64,000 nucleotides of DNA from Leptidea sinapis (GCF_905404315.1 NC_066294.1:9635501-9699500), one strand, 5' to 3'; positions 19,430 through 31,564 are shown, counted from the first letter of the stretch. Made by a program: numbers and translations. The notes: generated by a model not told the origin, from the letters alone.

Positions 19430-21325
19430 AAATTAGCTGACCCCGGCAGGCATTGTCCTGCCACCTAGAAACACAGCGGACTTTCCACCTCTGTTGCTAT
19501 AGAAAATGTGCTAGCAGTGATAAAATTTAATTCAAGACAACTTTCAGAATTCTAAATTATAAGTATTATCTATATAGCTAAATTTCTAACGATTGTGAAC
19601 TATTTTTCTTTTGTTAATTTAATTCAGTTGGTTTAGACTAGTTTAGCAATTTTCGTTCCAATTGTTTCTCGATAGGTAACGAGTACTAAAACAACGATTA
19701 TTGTTACTAATTACATCGATATTCGATACAGTTATTGCTATAGTTTCATAGAACTAAAACTTTTCTTTGCAATGATAATATCAACGCTATCCATAATCCG
19801 TGACAAGACCGGAGATGCAAACCATTTTTCGCGCTTTCTTCCTTGCTGGGAACACAAAGTTTTTTTTAATATTTTTTATGCGAAGTATTTTTGTTTAGAT
19901 TAACCCCCATGGGCGCTGTATAGTTACGCGGCCGATTACAATAACCTATCTATCCTTTGTTTAACTTACTAGAGGTAGACAAATCTATCCTTTTACGCTT
20001 ACTTACATTTCTATAACCTATTTACATAAAGCATTGGACTATGGACATAAGATCTTGTCATTTAACGGTGACAGCAATATATCCGTAACTAGAGATACGT
20101 TATCGAAAACGGCCGTTAGACGATTTGGCGCATCACGTCTATACGAAAATAAAATGACATAATAACTATAGACTTAGAAAATTTACTGAAAATTCATTTT
20201 CTTCCCACTCCCGCTGAAGAATTTGCCCGACGTAGAAATTGTTTTCACAAGCAGAAATCAATTTGCTAACATTAATTTGTAATTATATAGTTATCATTTA
20301 TTTTATATGTGGCAAAATGGCATTGCTTGCGGCGGCGTCGTGTGCCGGGTCGTGTCCTTCCCTCAAATATGTGCAAAAGGAACGATGGCTGGTCCATGTG
20401 ATAACTCGTGAATAGATAATATGAGCTCAAGCTCTTTATGTTACAGTATTTTCTCATGGTGAAAATACTTCTGAATTTGACTCTATTTTAATTTCTTATG
20501 TTATTTTGGAATAAAATTACGTTATTGTATAGGAAATTGAATTTTTTAGACACTAAAGGTAAAGGAGCATTAAATAAATTAAAAAAAAAAACACAAATTC
20601 TAATCATTTTTAAACAAACAAAAACTACAAGTTTCACGATTGCTCGATGCTGCGCGCTTATCCATATGAAACAAAACTTAACTTTTGTTATTGTATCACA
20701 AGCACACATTATTCAGGACTTCTTCTTCTTTTTTTTAAATTACCATAGTTCTAAAATCAAATCAAATCAGTCAAATTTCCTAAAAGGCAATACATGTATA
20801 TAGTTAATAGTATTAATTTGTAAAATAGAAATGCTGTAAAGTTTGCTTTAATAAATAAATAAAAATAAAATTCAATCCTCACTTTACGAAATTATAAGTC
20901 AGACTTTATACGTCTATAAGTCTAAAAATGAGGCTAAAAATGGCACATAGACTTCGTATACGGTGGTATGGTAGGGATGCGATACTACATAACGTTCCCC
21001 GGTTACATTCCACGTCGCCGCGTTCCGAAGCCTTGTGATTCCAAGAAAGAGAGTTCTCTCTCTTTCGCACCAACCGGCCACCACACTTCACTTATGTTTT
21101 GGAATCCCGTTCATTGTTTGCACTCACACTCATTTCAATACAGCCGCGGAACGTGGAAACTCAAAGCAACTTTTAGGTCAGAGGTCTTTGAATATTATTA
21201 TATTATATTAAAATTCTCTTCTCTCGTAGATGACAAGTTCTACGCGTTATGATTATAATAAATTTCAGATATCACATTAGAAACATCTTTTATAAATCCA
21301 CAGCAGCCTGTACCGATTGTTTACG
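19430..21325. other. Intergenic, no gene recognised
   Basis: AT-rich DNA with small open frames on both strands (20272-20803, 20906-21252). None shows a domain or splice signals that form a model. Confidence 0.45.
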
Positions 21326-21326
21326 A

Positions 21327-21606
21327 TATACTGCTATTATTACCTGACCAATTACAATATATTGCTATTATTACCTGACCAATTACAATATGTTGCGATT
21401 ATTACGTGACCAATTACAATATGTTGCAATTATAACCTGACCAATTACAATATGTTGCGATTATTACCTGACCAATTACAATATATTGCTATTATTACCT
21501 GACCAATTACAATATATTGCTATTATTACCTGGCAAATTACAATATCTTGCGATTATTAACTGGCCACATACAATATGTTGCGATTATTAACTGGCCAAT
21601 TACAAT
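21327..21606 (+). repeat. 31-bp minisatellite, left block
   Basis: About nine tandem units of ttacctgaccaattacaa + tatattgctatta, with the variants gcgatta and tggcc. The array continues after an inserted retrotransposon at 22166-22322. Confidence 0.9.
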
Positions 21607-22165
21607 TTTTTTTTTTTTTTTTTATGGAATAGGAGGACAAACGAGCGTACGGGTCACCTGGTGTTAAGTGATCACCGCCGCCCACACTCTCCTGCAACAC
21701 CAGAGGAATCACAAGAGCGTTGCCGGCCTTTAAGGAAGGTGTACGCGCTTTTCTTGAAGGTACCCATGTCGTATCGTCCCGGAAACACCGCACAAGGAAG
21801 CTCATTCCACAGCTTCGTGGTACGAGGAAGAAAGCTCCTTGAAAACCGCACTGTGGAGGACCGCCACACATCCAGATGGTGGGGATGATATCGTAACTTG
21901 TGGCGTGTCGTGCGAAGGTGAAATTCGGCGGCAGGAATCAGGTTGAACAGCTCTTCGGAACACTCCCCGTGATAAATGCGGTAGAAGACACACAATGAAG
22001 CGACGTCTCTACGCAACGCCAAGTGATCCAGCCGTTCACAGAGTACTGGGTCCCCGACAATTCGAGCTGCTCTGCGTTGCACGCGGTCAAATGGATCGAG
22101 CTGATACTGGGGTGCGCCAGACCAGAGATGACAGCAATACTCCATGTGAGGCCGGACCTGCGCTA
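21607..22165 (-). mobile_element. 5'-truncated CR1/Jockey-like retrotransposon inside minisatellite
   Basis: Poly-T at 21606-21623 (antisense tail). The - strand encodes MEYCCHLWSGAPQYQLDPFD, RVQRRAARIVGDPVLCERLD, FLPRTTKLWNELPCAVFPG and a stop, an intact 157-codon C-terminus of the element at 4205-5212. TACAAT on both sides (21601-21606, 22166-22171) fits a target-site duplication. The intact frame and clean junctions suggest a fairly recent insertion. Confidence 0.88.
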
Positions 22166-22322
22166 TACAATATATTGCGATTATTACCAGACATACAACA
22201 AAATGTTTCGATAATTACCTGATCAATAACAATATCTTGCGATTATTAACTGGCCACATACGATATGTTGCGATTATTAACTGGCCAATTACAATATCTT
22301 ATGATTATTACCTGACCAATGA
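22166..22322 (+). repeat. 31-bp minisatellite, right block
   Basis: About five further units (tattgcgattattaccag.., ggccaattacaatatcttat..), more diverged than the left block. Confidence 0.85.
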
Positions 22323-22589
22323 GGAGTCATTACCCGGCGCCCGCTCACCTGTCGGTTAAGTGAATTGTTTGGATATTATCATAAGTATTTAAATATCAAA
22401 AGTTTCTGAGTTATAACCAAAAATAAAAATACAATTTTTTTTTTCATTTTAATTTGCTTATGACTGCTGCCTCTATGAATCTACACTCTAGACGTCACGC
22501 CATTCCGAATCACTCATATTTTTTTTTAAGACTTTTATCAAGAATTGAACAAGACATTTATTTACGAACAGATTATTCCACAGATTTAC

Positions 22590-22760
22590 GAACCATGCGT
22601 CACTCGAACGGTTGGCTCAATTGGTAAGAGCGCTCAGACGACACCCAAGGAGAAGTCGAGTCCCGGATTTCATAAATTTTGTTTACAAATTTAATTTCTA
22701 TAAGTAATCCCCGAAGTGAGGATATCACTTTTTTTTGTAAAGAAAAATAACAAATTAAGA
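22590..22760 (+). repeat. tRNA-like hairpin element, copy C
   Basis: The core 22596-22669 has A-box-like ttggctcaattggtaagagc and B-box-like gtcgagtcccgg, then the arm catcaa-type ttcataaattttgtttacaa and the inverted outer end ccccgaagtgaggatatcac. No clean left arm remains. 22323-22590, just upstream, shows nothing recognised. Confidence 0.6.
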
Positions 22761-22882
22761 TTTAACACGTTTTTTAACTTTTAGACTAGCCTAGTGTAAT
22801 GTTTAGTACTCGTGTCTCCGTATTTGCTCAGATATTTAACTCGATCATTTATTAATTTGTATTTAAATGTAATTTGTTTTAA

Positions 22883-23075
22883 AAAGGCATATAAGGCATT
22901 TACTTTCTCAAAATTGATGATTCTTTTTGATGTGTTGTGATTGTGAGATTGTGTGATTTTCGGAAACAAATGACCTTCTGAGATAGAAGAAGCGGCGCAA
23001 GAACCTCTTCTAGCATTCTCTTTTAATATTTCTCTCAGAATTTGAATTTGAATTTGAATTTAGCTGTGGAGTAAT
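22883..23075 (+). repeat. Dispersed repeat (aaaaggcat family), copy 3
   Basis: aaaaggcatataaggcattt, cggaaacaaatgaccttctg and agaagcggcgcaagaacctc match 7549-7700. It ends in a (GAATTT)n stretch at about 23038-23060. Confidence 0.6.
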
Positions 23076-23276
23076 AGGATTTACTCCAGAGATTTATATA
23101 TAGATAATGCCTGAACAGTGACTGGGACTTTATTATAAAAGTGTATACATTTTACCTACACCTTTAAAGCATTTATGTATCTTTTGAAGCATATTAGAAT
23201 AAGTTACAAGCAATCCCTTATTTCTAGTGTTATAATAATGAAATTGACAATTTAGAGCAAAAAGGTGACGATTTTT

Positions 23277-23330
23277 AACCGACTTCAAAAAAGGAGGAGG
23301 TTCTCAACTCGTCGGTATGTTATTTTTTTT
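23277..23330 (+). repeat. Dispersed repeat end
   Basis: accgacttcaaaaaaggagg then aggttctcaactcgtcggta, the same motif as 7315-7362 inverted. Body not recognised. Confidence 0.45.
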
Positions 23331-23567
23331 GTGAACGTATATTAAATGTACTACAATGAATAGTTATAATATTCATTTCTTTAAATTTTTCTTTGAGAGA
23401 CTGTCTATAACCAAGCTGATATATAGCACGAACAGATCTCTTTTGCAGAGCAAACACTATATCAATGTATAAAGTACTGTCAACGAGTTTCAGTAGAGTC
23501 TGAAGAGAGAGAGATAGAGACTGAAAACCGAGGTGCTGGCAGCTATTTCAGTTCAGGGTCAGCTATT

Positions 23568-23665
23568 CAACGCGGAAATGCTGTCCATATTCCTGGTATT
23601 TCACTACACGTAATATTAAGTATTGTAAATATAATTAAAAGCATTCTTATGGTCTAATTAAAGAG
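23568..23665 (+). mobile_element. 3' end of LINE family L6
   Basis: caacgcggaaatgctgtcca, tattcctggta and cacgtaatattaagtattgt parallel 13655-13735, including the short 3' UTR. Only the end is kept. Confidence 0.6.
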
Positions 23666-23803
23666 CGTTTAATTATTTCTGGTGTCACATACGTACTGAA
23701 ATATTTTCACTCGATATCAGTACTATAATTACCTCGAAACAGATACGACTGTATACTTCGTAAGTAACACATGTGATTGTTCATTATTTTATATATTATA
23801 TTA

Positions 23804-24293
23804 GCTTTTACTTGCGATTTCGTCCGCGTGGAATAAGTTTCTTTGGGGAGCATTTTAGGATACTTTTTCAAATAATACACATACAAATTGGTCTTTCCGC
23901 TACTGGTGGCGGTCTTCTATGATACAAGGAATATCCCTTGTCATTGTGGACAGTCTTCTTAACAGTATTTCCCTGTGAACTTTAATCTCCTATTACATCC
24001 CCATGTAGGTCGAAGTTTCAAAAATGCTCGAACAAATGTTTATTACTACTTATCAAGTGGCTCAATACAAAGTTTATGTTATTATCTCCAAAAATGACGA
24101 ATTAACTAATGAATTACAGACATCCAACCCGTCCATAAATTTTTTTCGCAATTAAAGGTAGCCTATATCCTTTTCCAAGCTCTAGTCTATCTCTGTACTA
24201 AATTTTATCAAAATCGGTTCGGTGGTTTAGGCGTGAAAGCGTAACAAACAAACTTACATTCACCTTTATAATAATATAAGTAGGAATTTCATA
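23804..24293 (-). mobile_element. Helitron-like element (reverse)
   Basis: On the - strand it starts tcctacttatattattataa, aggtgaatgtaagtttgttt and gttacgctttcacgcct, and ends ccacgcggacgaaatcgcaa, gtaaaagctaat (CTAA end). This 5'/3' arrangement is characteristic of lepidopteran non-autonomous Helitrons. Non-coding. Confidence 0.6.
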
Positions 24294-24454
24294 ATTGTGA
24301 GAATTCGTTTGTTATTAATCACATTATCTTTAAGTTATGATAAAAAAGCATTTAAAAATTGTGATATGATCAATACTTGTACCAATGTGTAGCTTGTATC
24401 GTCGTTTTAGGAAGAAGTGAAAAAGGATAGCCTAAGGTTCGACTCTTAGATAAA

Positions 24455-24588
24455 TATTTGAAAGATGCCACGCACACAAGCATCTAATAGTTGACGTAAT
24501 AAAAAAAGCTATTGTTCTTAGGGTGTGCGGTATCTAGTTGGAGCGCAGCAGCAGACCAATCCTTAATCTAAGATTAAAAGCAATTGAA
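24455..24588. mobile_element. Partial MITE, GGATTGGTCTCCGC family
   Basis: gatgccacgcacacaag, aaaaaagctattgttcttag, gcggtatctagttggagcgc and gaccaatccttaatcta match one half of 17757-18526 and the intact junction of 13925-14600. Confidence 0.65.
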
Positions 24589-24686
24589 AACTTCAAGATT
24601 CAATAAATTTTATTGGGAACAGTCAGCACCAAAATTACATATAATTTTGTACCTACTTTATCACTTCGTCGCGAGCTATATTTAAT

Positions 24687-25043
24687 TGGGCGATGTATTG
24701 TAAAACAATATGATCCCAGAAAATGTAAAAAACAAGTGTGTTACGAAATTTAAAAGAATTGTTAAAAAACGTTTGTGTGGGAAAGGTTACTATAGCATAA
24801 ACAATTTTCTTAATGATACCACAGACTGGAAATGAAGCGAACACCCTCAGGCTCTTTAATTATAAATGTTTATTGTACGATATTACATTGTAATCCATAT
24901 TTTTATAAAAAAAAAAGCCCGCTGAGTTTCTTGCGCCCATTCTTCTCGGGTCTGAGGCAGTCTATTTTGAATGGGTGGTAGTTTTTGACGTTCAATAAGT
25001 GATTTTGAATCCTATTTTGATTAAAAATATTTGAATTTTAGTA
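24687..25043 (+). pseudogene. Retrotransposon family L2 3' end
   Basis: gggcgatgtattgt..; after a lost segment, ccagaaaatgtaaaaaacaa and aaaacgtttgtgtgggaaag, ending accacagactggaaatga, then the family 3' UTR with A-run and ttgaataaaaa-type end. Closely similar to 8005-8370 with a small deletion after ggcgatgta. Confidence 0.75.
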
Positions 25044-25044
25044 T

Positions 25045-26100
25045 TATATTTAGGTTCTTGTCTTTTTCTTGTTTACGTATTAAAGGTATAAATATTTACA
25101 TATTGTACCATTTTACAATCTTGATTATATCTCCGAAGTTGTGTTTTAAAGTAACCTACGGTGGTTCTTCTGAATAGTTCTGTTTTTCTACCTTGACAAG
25201 TGAAAGTAAAGTTTTCTAAAATTATAAGACAAAAAAGAAACTTTTTTTTTTTTGTCGAGCCTATAGATTTTGTACTTTAATTTAAAAATGTAATGCACAG
25301 AAATGTCACTTATGTTGCTCATACAAAAAATTACATTAAGTATATATTTTTTACTTTATACACAGAAGAATTTAAAGTTAAGTTTAAAAAATAAAAGTAA
25401 AAGAAAAAATACAAAACCCTTATATTTTATGCAATAAAGAGTTACAAATTTTATTTGTTGATAATAGTTTTTTAGTTCGTTAGTTATGTTAATTAAACTT
25501 CAACCTATATATAGGTAAAGGTCTTATACAAGGATTGCCAGTCTACGCTGTATTGAGCTAGCTGGTACCAATTACTACAAGCTATCTAAAGGATTTTGTC
25601 CTCCCATCTAGCAAAGAGTCTGCCTTTTTTACGTGCCCATTATGTTCTTTCCATACAGTCACCTTTTTGGTCCATTTTTGGCCCTGTAGATGGTGATGAT
25701 TCAAGGATCGTGCACATACCAGGGCATCTTCTACTTTTGTGTTGTTTCATTTTTTTCATCTTTTCTTACTTAGCAGTTAGCACAAACACATACACACACA
25801 TCCATACATACACACACATACTTCCATACACACACATCCATACACGCAAATTTGTTTTATTTTTATTTTGTACTATTATAGGGGAAGAGACAGGACCTCA
25901 CGACACAGGGAATCCTAGTGTGAGGCCAGAATACTTGTAAAATTAAAGTTACTTACTTTAAACCAACGTATACTTTGTAACAGATATTTTAAATCTATGT
26001 AACTAATATGGTACTGCAATAAATTATTCTTATTCTTATTCATATTGATTTGCAATTTTTTTTTAACTTTACATATGTTTCCCATGCTCTAATTTAAAAC
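25045..26100 (+). other. Unassigned, possible retroelement tail and CA-rich microsatellite
   Basis: 25785-25850 is an ACACAT-type microsatellite. 25553-26045 ends with ttattcttattcttattca, a repeated tail like those ending non-LTR elements, so the stretch may be a non-coding 3' end of one. The 114-codon frame here is mostly microsatellite. Confidence 0.35.
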
Positions 26101-26104
26101 AACT

Positions 26105-27042
26105 AGAAGAAAAATTAAATATTACAATGGACAAAATCTTTTGTTGGCTAAATAATAATAATCTTGAACTTAATATTAATAAAACTAAAATTATACCTTT
26201 TAAACCTTATCAAAAATCCCCCTTAAATATATCATATTCTTACAAAAATTCACAACTTGAAACAGTTGACACAGCTACACTACTGGGAATTGATTTAGAC
26301 TCACACTTGACATGGAAGCCATATCTACAGAAATTAAAAAGCAAAATGTCATCTTTTACTTATGCTCTTTACCAACTAAAACGCGTAACAGATTTCAAAT
26401 CTGCCCTTGCTGCTTATTATGCATATGCACATTCTAGATTATCATATGGAATATTAATATGGGGAAACTGTAGTGAAATAAAAGATATATTTATTCAACA
26501 GAAAAAATGTATCAGAATTTTAGAAAATATTCAGCAGATGGATTCATGTAGACCATATTTTATTAAACACAAAATTTTAACTCTTACTTCAATTTACATC
26601 CTAGAAGCATGTAAATTTGTTAAAAAACATTCGGACTTATACTCAACACTACCAAATAACAAGCGAAATAATAGAAATTTAAACAAATTAAAAATTCCCC
26701 AAACAAGTATGTCATTAGTGTCATCGAGCCCTTACCACATGGCAATAAAAATTTATAATCACATCCCAAACAAAATTAAAAATAAAGAGAAGCCTTCTCT
26801 ATTTAAAAAACATCTTAAATTTTTTTTAGTTTCAAAATGCTTCTACGATTTACCCGAATTTTTTAATTACAAGTGTGAGAATTAGTTACAATATAGTATA
26901 AGAATGTATAAGACTTATTTATTTTATGTATAACGTTGCTGTGCCCTTGCAGGCTGTCACATATTGTCTACCCATTAATGTACCAACCATCCTACTGTAA
27001 AATGTGACTTGCAATAAAATATTTTGATTTTGATTAAAATAC
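26105..27042 (+). pseudogene. Non-LTR retrotransposon, RT C-terminal part (second family)
   Basis: A 252-codon frame: WLNNNNLELNINKTKIIPF (RT palm end), TATLLGIDLDSHLTWKPYLQ, YYAYAHSRLSYGILIWGNCS, FIQQKKCIRILENIQQMDSC, YHMAIKIYNHIPNKIKN and KKHLKFFLVSKCFYDLPEFF-stop. This is the thumb and C-terminal region of a Jockey/CR1-like ORF2. A short 3' UTR ends in aataaaatattttgattttg repeats. Very AT-rich codon use, unlike the element at 4205. 5'-truncated, otherwise undamaged. Confidence 0.85.
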
Positions 27043-27363
27043 TGCTGATGGTTCAAAATGTCGAAAAGGTAAGTAGTTGTTACAACCTTGCTGTCTACAA
27101 CAATATTATTATATATTACCTTATTATATTATAAGTATTATTATTTATTATTATATATTAAATTTTTTCAAATTTCGATTTTGAAAATGTTTCCCTGCAT
27201 TTGTAGTGTTTGTGACAATTAAAGGCCAATTAAAGATCTTTAAGTATACTTAATTACTAAAAAATTATTCAGATTTTTCTATATCTTTCCCAGGGCGGTC
27301 ACCAACACACATTTAATTGATTGATCATGTATAAAAATTAATTAAACTGAAACAAACACTCAT

Positions 27364-27745
27364 TTGGAGTTGCGTAGAGACGTCGCTTCATTGTGTGTCT
27401 TCTACCGCATTTATCACGGGGAGTGTTCCGAAGAGCTGTTTAACCTGACTCCTGCCGCCGAATTCGCACGACACGCCACAAATTAGGATATCATCAACAC
27501 CGCGCCGGTCCTCCACAGTGCGGTTTTCAAGGAGCTTTCTTCTACGTACTACAGAGCTGTACTACTTCCTTGTGCGGTGTTTCCGGGACGATACGACATA
27601 GGTCTTTCTTAAAGGGACCTTCCTTAAAGGCCGGCAACGCTTATGTGATTCCTCTGGCGTTGCAAGAGAATGTGGGCGGCGGCGATCACTTCAAACCAGG
27701 TGGCTCGTACTCTCGTTTGTCCTCCTTTTCAATAATAAAAAAAAA
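27364..27745 (+). pseudogene. CR1/Jockey-like retrotransposon C-terminal fragment
   Basis: ttgcgtagagacgtcgcttc through ccggcaacgc and the tail gtttgtcctccttttcaata match 4850-5200 with several indels (for example a lost ccaccttcg and altered ctttcttaaagggac at 27603). Contains the fuller 3' tail (gcggcggcgatcacttc). Confidence 0.75.
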
Positions 27746-27783
27746 CATTCGTCGTACAAATGCTTTAAACTGTGTTCGTCATA

Positions 27784-27852
27784 CACCTACCGGGATTCGA
27801 ACCTGGACTTTTCAGCCACTGGCCGTTATACGCTGTCATAACTGTTGCTATA
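27784..27852 (-). repeat. tRNA-SINE head fragment
   Basis: Antisense B-box gggattcgaacctgg flanked by cacctaccg, and the A-box part at 27812-27840, resembling the heads at 45196-45265 and 14818-15384. Confidence 0.45.
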
Positions 27853-27925
27853 AAATATTAATAATCTAGTCCCACTCAATAAACGGTATATTTAGAATTC
27901 ATTGAAATATTTACACTTATAAAGT

Positions 27926-28157
27926 ATTAAGATGCGTGTAATTGTAACTGTGTTTTTACATTAGATTTTTGCGTAAAAGTTACATTTTTATTTTTGTTTT
28001 AGTTAACCCGACATTTCAAGACCTTTCCAGATCTTGTTTTCAAGGGGACTGCGGATGAAAATTGTCATAGAAGTCAGGTTAACTGAAATTAAAATGTAAC
28101 TTTTAAGCAAAAATCTAACATACAAACACAGTTACAAATAATTACACGCCTTTTAAT
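27926..28157. mobile_element. Palindromic MITE (GCGTGTAATT ends)
   Basis: The left arm attaagatgcgtgtaattgta.. and actgtgtttttacattagat pair with the right arm atctaacatacaaacacagt and ..aattacacgccttttaat. The centre carries acctttccagatcttgtttt. A partial copy is at 18950-19056. Confidence 0.75.
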
Positions 28158-28159
28158 CC

Positions 28160-29560
28160 ATTAAAAGTGTTTTATTTAATTGTGTAACACTCGCGTTAAT
28201 GAAAGAAAATAATAATAATTATAATCACAGACGAGTAAAATAAGAAGGACTCCGTGTTACCTAACATTATAGGCACCAAAACAAGCCGGGAAACGTGTAA
28301 ATACATAGCCCCACGCATACATTGCAAATAAATGAATATGAATGAATGAATACACTGCCACACGATTTGCCATCGTTTGTGACGGATCAGTGTGCGTCGC
28401 AATAAAAATTAAAAAAATGGCGTCGTGCGTTGTGTAAAAGTGTAAAAACAATACTATAAAAGTAATTTAATTGAGAAAAATTATTGTGTAACTGGTGTAG
28501 TAACCGCATACACACTAGCATAAAGGCGCTTCACTTGCTAATATCACGGCGCGGAGTCCTTCTTTTTTACTAGTCCGTGAATAATAATATAAGATATGCA
28601 TGAGAATGACATTAGCTACGTAATTTGACGTAACTTGTCATTGACATTGACGTGAGCACGGGACGGTACATTATGCGACTACGCGGACGGAAATGGGCGT
28701 CAACCGGCGTCGATTCCTCATTTACATTTGAGGATTAATCGTTACCTTTGTCAAAAACAATAACTTTCTCGGTCCACTTGGGAGGCTAGACAATGCTATA
28801 CCGTTTAAGATATACAAAGTCATCCTGCTTGGATATAGCTATAGAGTTTTTATTCAATTGCAAAAATCTATGCACATGCTAAGATTGAGGATTATCCAAA
28901 TGTTAGCAACCATATTTTCATTGTAAGTAGTGCCGAGGTACTTTGTATTTCGTACTTTATATGTGAAATTTTCGTAATGGTCTCTTAAATATCATTGCTT
29001 GTGGCGGGGTCCTGGGGCGGGTCGTTCCCTTCTCTAAAGTATGGCGAAAGACTAGTGAAGAACTCTTGCTTCTGTTGGTAGTAAAAAGTTTATTTAGACT
29101 TACAAATTTTTCACACGTGGGTGTAAATTGATACCACAATGCAAATACTGTCGTTATAATTCTTTTGAGTTTTTTCTCTGATTTATTGTAGTGAAAACTT
29201 CTCTGTGGGTAATAAATAAGACTGATGCGTCACGCCCGCCTATGTAACACTCTTTAGGTCATTACTCATTAGGTAGAATGATCCAAATAAAAGCACAACA
29301 AAATAGGGAATGTAAATTGACGGAGTATTATTTATATTTGGCAAATCTTCAATCAAAATCACTTATTTATTTAATATTTATATTACCTATCACAAAACTA
29401 TTGTTTCAGTTTCAGACACCGTAAAATCTGGTGAGTAATTTATACACAATTATTATAAAATGGTATTACTATATAATACCTAAACACAAATATTATTTAT
29501 TATATATTCTTACCCTCAACAGAAAACAAATAATACAAAAACGTAAATGAATAAATACTT
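28160..29560. other. Intergenic, no gene recognised
   Basis: 28550-28740 is modestly GC-rich (gacgtgagcacgggacgg, actacgcggacgg). The rest is AT-rich. Short frames only; nothing is assigned. Confidence 0.4.
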
Positions 29561-29562
29561 AG

Positions 29563-29960
29563 ATAATTTATACGTACTTATATATAGAGTCACTTGCTGT
29601 TAGACAACCGATAAAAACAAGCCAGGAATATTTGTTTAGTATGCGTGACAAGCTACGTCTTACACTCGCGATATGTATGACACTTTGTGTTCGTGTTTTT
29701 TTTTTTAGAGAGGAGGAAAATACATTTACGTTTTGAAGACCCCGAAGCGAGGCCCATATGTCGGGCTCTCCTCTGTGCTGATAGCCCAAATAAAGGCTTT
29801 TACAGCGAAGCCGGGCGGGGGCCTTGGAGGCCGAAAATGTCGCTCACAGGCGCTGGGCGTCTCGAAGTGTTAGTGTGCGTGAATTGTTCAAAATAGAGGT
29901 TGGTTCCAAAGTCTATTTTTTTCGACGTTTTGACAGCTGTCATAGTTTAGATAATAATAA
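29563..29960. mobile_element. TCTAGATAG-family MITE carrying a retroposed insert
   Basis: Shares ataatttatacgt, cttgctgttagacaaccgat, cactttgtgtt and cgttttgacagctgtcatag with 35181-35387, 42705-42925 (both inverted) and 49775-49905. It is split by a 171-bp insert at 29696-29866. Confidence 0.75.
29696..29866 (-). mobile_element. Short retroposed insert with 9-bp duplication
   Basis: Begins with a T-run (antisense A-tail), is GC-rich (gaagccgggcgggggccttg) and is flanked by gtgttcgtg (29687-29695) and gtgttagtg (29867-29875). It looks like the 3' end of a LINE; no family is recognised. The host MITE reads continuously when it is removed. Confidence 0.7.
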
Positions 29961-30090
29961 TTCTAAGGGTACATGTAAATAAGTATGCGGTAAGAACTTG
30001 TTTTGTTTATTTGTAATTTAATATAACAGTTTGTATAATTATAATATGTATAAAGTTTTTAATGGTAATAAGTGTTAAAAAAAAATATAT

Positions 30091-30330
30091 ATTTTTTTTA
30101 TGAAAATAAGGGACGAGACGAGCAGGGCGTTGAGTTGATGGTAATCTATACGCCATGCCCATTACAATGCAGCACCGCTCAGGATTATTGAAAAACCCTA
30201 AAAGTCTGAGCGGCACGACAATTGCGCTCGTCACCTTGAGACAAAAGATCTTAAGGCGCCCTTCAGAGCGAAACACAATAATGTTTACACATTACTGCTT
30301 CACGGCAGATATAGGCGCCGTTCTGGTACA
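30091..30330 (-). mobile_element. S1 SINE-like retroposon with internal deletion
   Basis: aaaataagggacgagacgag to cggcagatataggcgccgtt. About 45 bp of the usual middle (tgcccagtaatttcactag) is missing and the end is truncated. Confidence 0.75.
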
Positions 30331-30334
30331 CTGG

Positions 30335-31090
30335 TTATTATTTTATAGATATTATGTCGCTTAGTATATAATTAAATTTTCTCTAATTATTTATTTATAA
30401 CATGCGACGAGTGTAGTAGGTACATGGTAAAACCCGAATGGTTTTATGTTTAAGTAAAATACTTTTTTGTGTGTAAATTAATAAAAAAAAATTGTAGATT
30501 CTTTTATTATAATATATTCTATCTTAAAATTCTTTATTAATTTTTTTTTGTAGTTCGATACGTTTTAAGTATTTGTTGCATCACTTTGAATATATTTAAT
30601 AAGCATTTTGTGAAATGCTGTTGTAACTGGACCCTAAAAATTGATTTAAAAGTTGCCACTCGCAATGAGTTTCTCGACATTTCATCTCATAAAAGATCTA
30701 GCTTTCCAATGGTGCTAAAATGTATAACTTTTTATTTTGACATTTATAAGTGTCATTTATGACGTACTTAAATGATTTTTTGATTTAGAATGGCCCTCTT
30801 TCTCAAAGTCAAACTTTATTCAGTCTTAAATTAAGTAATTTAATTACTACAAATATTTCTTTCAAATTACAGAATCTACCGTATGTTCGGAAAAAGTAGA
30901 GCTCGTGAGAAGAACATACAAAAAAATCAACTGCTCTCTCTCGGTATATACATAATATAACTATTAAGTACTAGTAAAAGCTAATGCCTACATCATATTA
31001 TAATTAATTAACAATTGGCTTGGAATAATTATGATAATTTAGTTTGAAATTCAAACAGTAGTAATATTACTACGGTCTACTGAATTCAAT
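30335..31090. other. No gene recognised
   Basis: AT-rich. atgttcggaaaaagtagagc and tcgtgagaagaa (30881-30912) recur at 2403-2435, so an unnamed repeat is present. Confidence 0.4.
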
Positions 31091-31104
31091 TTATATTTTT
31101 ACAG

Positions 31105-31562
31105 GTTACCTACTAGGCAGCAACACAGCTTCGATGTACAATAGTGTTCTTGAAATGGCGCCGAGAATATTTAACATACCTACACATATCACAGAACTTA
31201 AGTTGACGTGTTTTAAAAAGAAACTATTTAATGTGCTAGTGACAAAATCGTACTATTCCAAGACTTCTTTTCAGATACAACACTCAATTAACATTTTTTT
31301 AAATATCATTTTACTTAATTTAATTTCTTTTTACCAATTTCACTTGTTACCTATATGTTATTTCTAAATACCTATTCAATTATTGATATGTATATCAATG
31401 AACTGCCGTTGTGTATATATATATATATATATATATTTGTTTGACTTGTTATTAATTACTATTTGTACGCCACAGCATGCGGGCAAGGAATGGAGAACTT
31501 TTATTGTGATTTGAAACATCTATGTATACCCATGACTACAAATAAATGATCTTATCTTATCT
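31105..31562 (+). pseudogene. Non-LTR retrotransposon 3' end with (ATCTT)n tail
   Basis: The frame reads SMYNSVLEMAPRIFNIPTHI, TELKLTCFKKKLFNVLVTKS, YYSKTSF, the usual C-terminal motif order of Jockey/CR1-like ORF2 (short helix, LKxFKKxL, KxYY). A TA microsatellite (31414-31437) lies in the 3' UTR. The element ends aaataaatgatcttatctta. Confidence 0.65.
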
Positions 31563-31564
31563 TA

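Noticed and set aside
21327..22322. CRISPR-like regular array
   Set aside because: The units are tandem with no spacers, in a eukaryotic genome; it is a minisatellite with an insertion.
25596..25940. 114-codon + strand gene
   Set aside because: The middle is a CA-type microsatellite translated as HTHIHT repeats; no other support.
26127..26885. Host gene of 252 codons
   Set aside because: It has reverse-transcriptase thumb and C-terminal motifs and a repeat-type 3' tail; it is a truncated retrotransposon.
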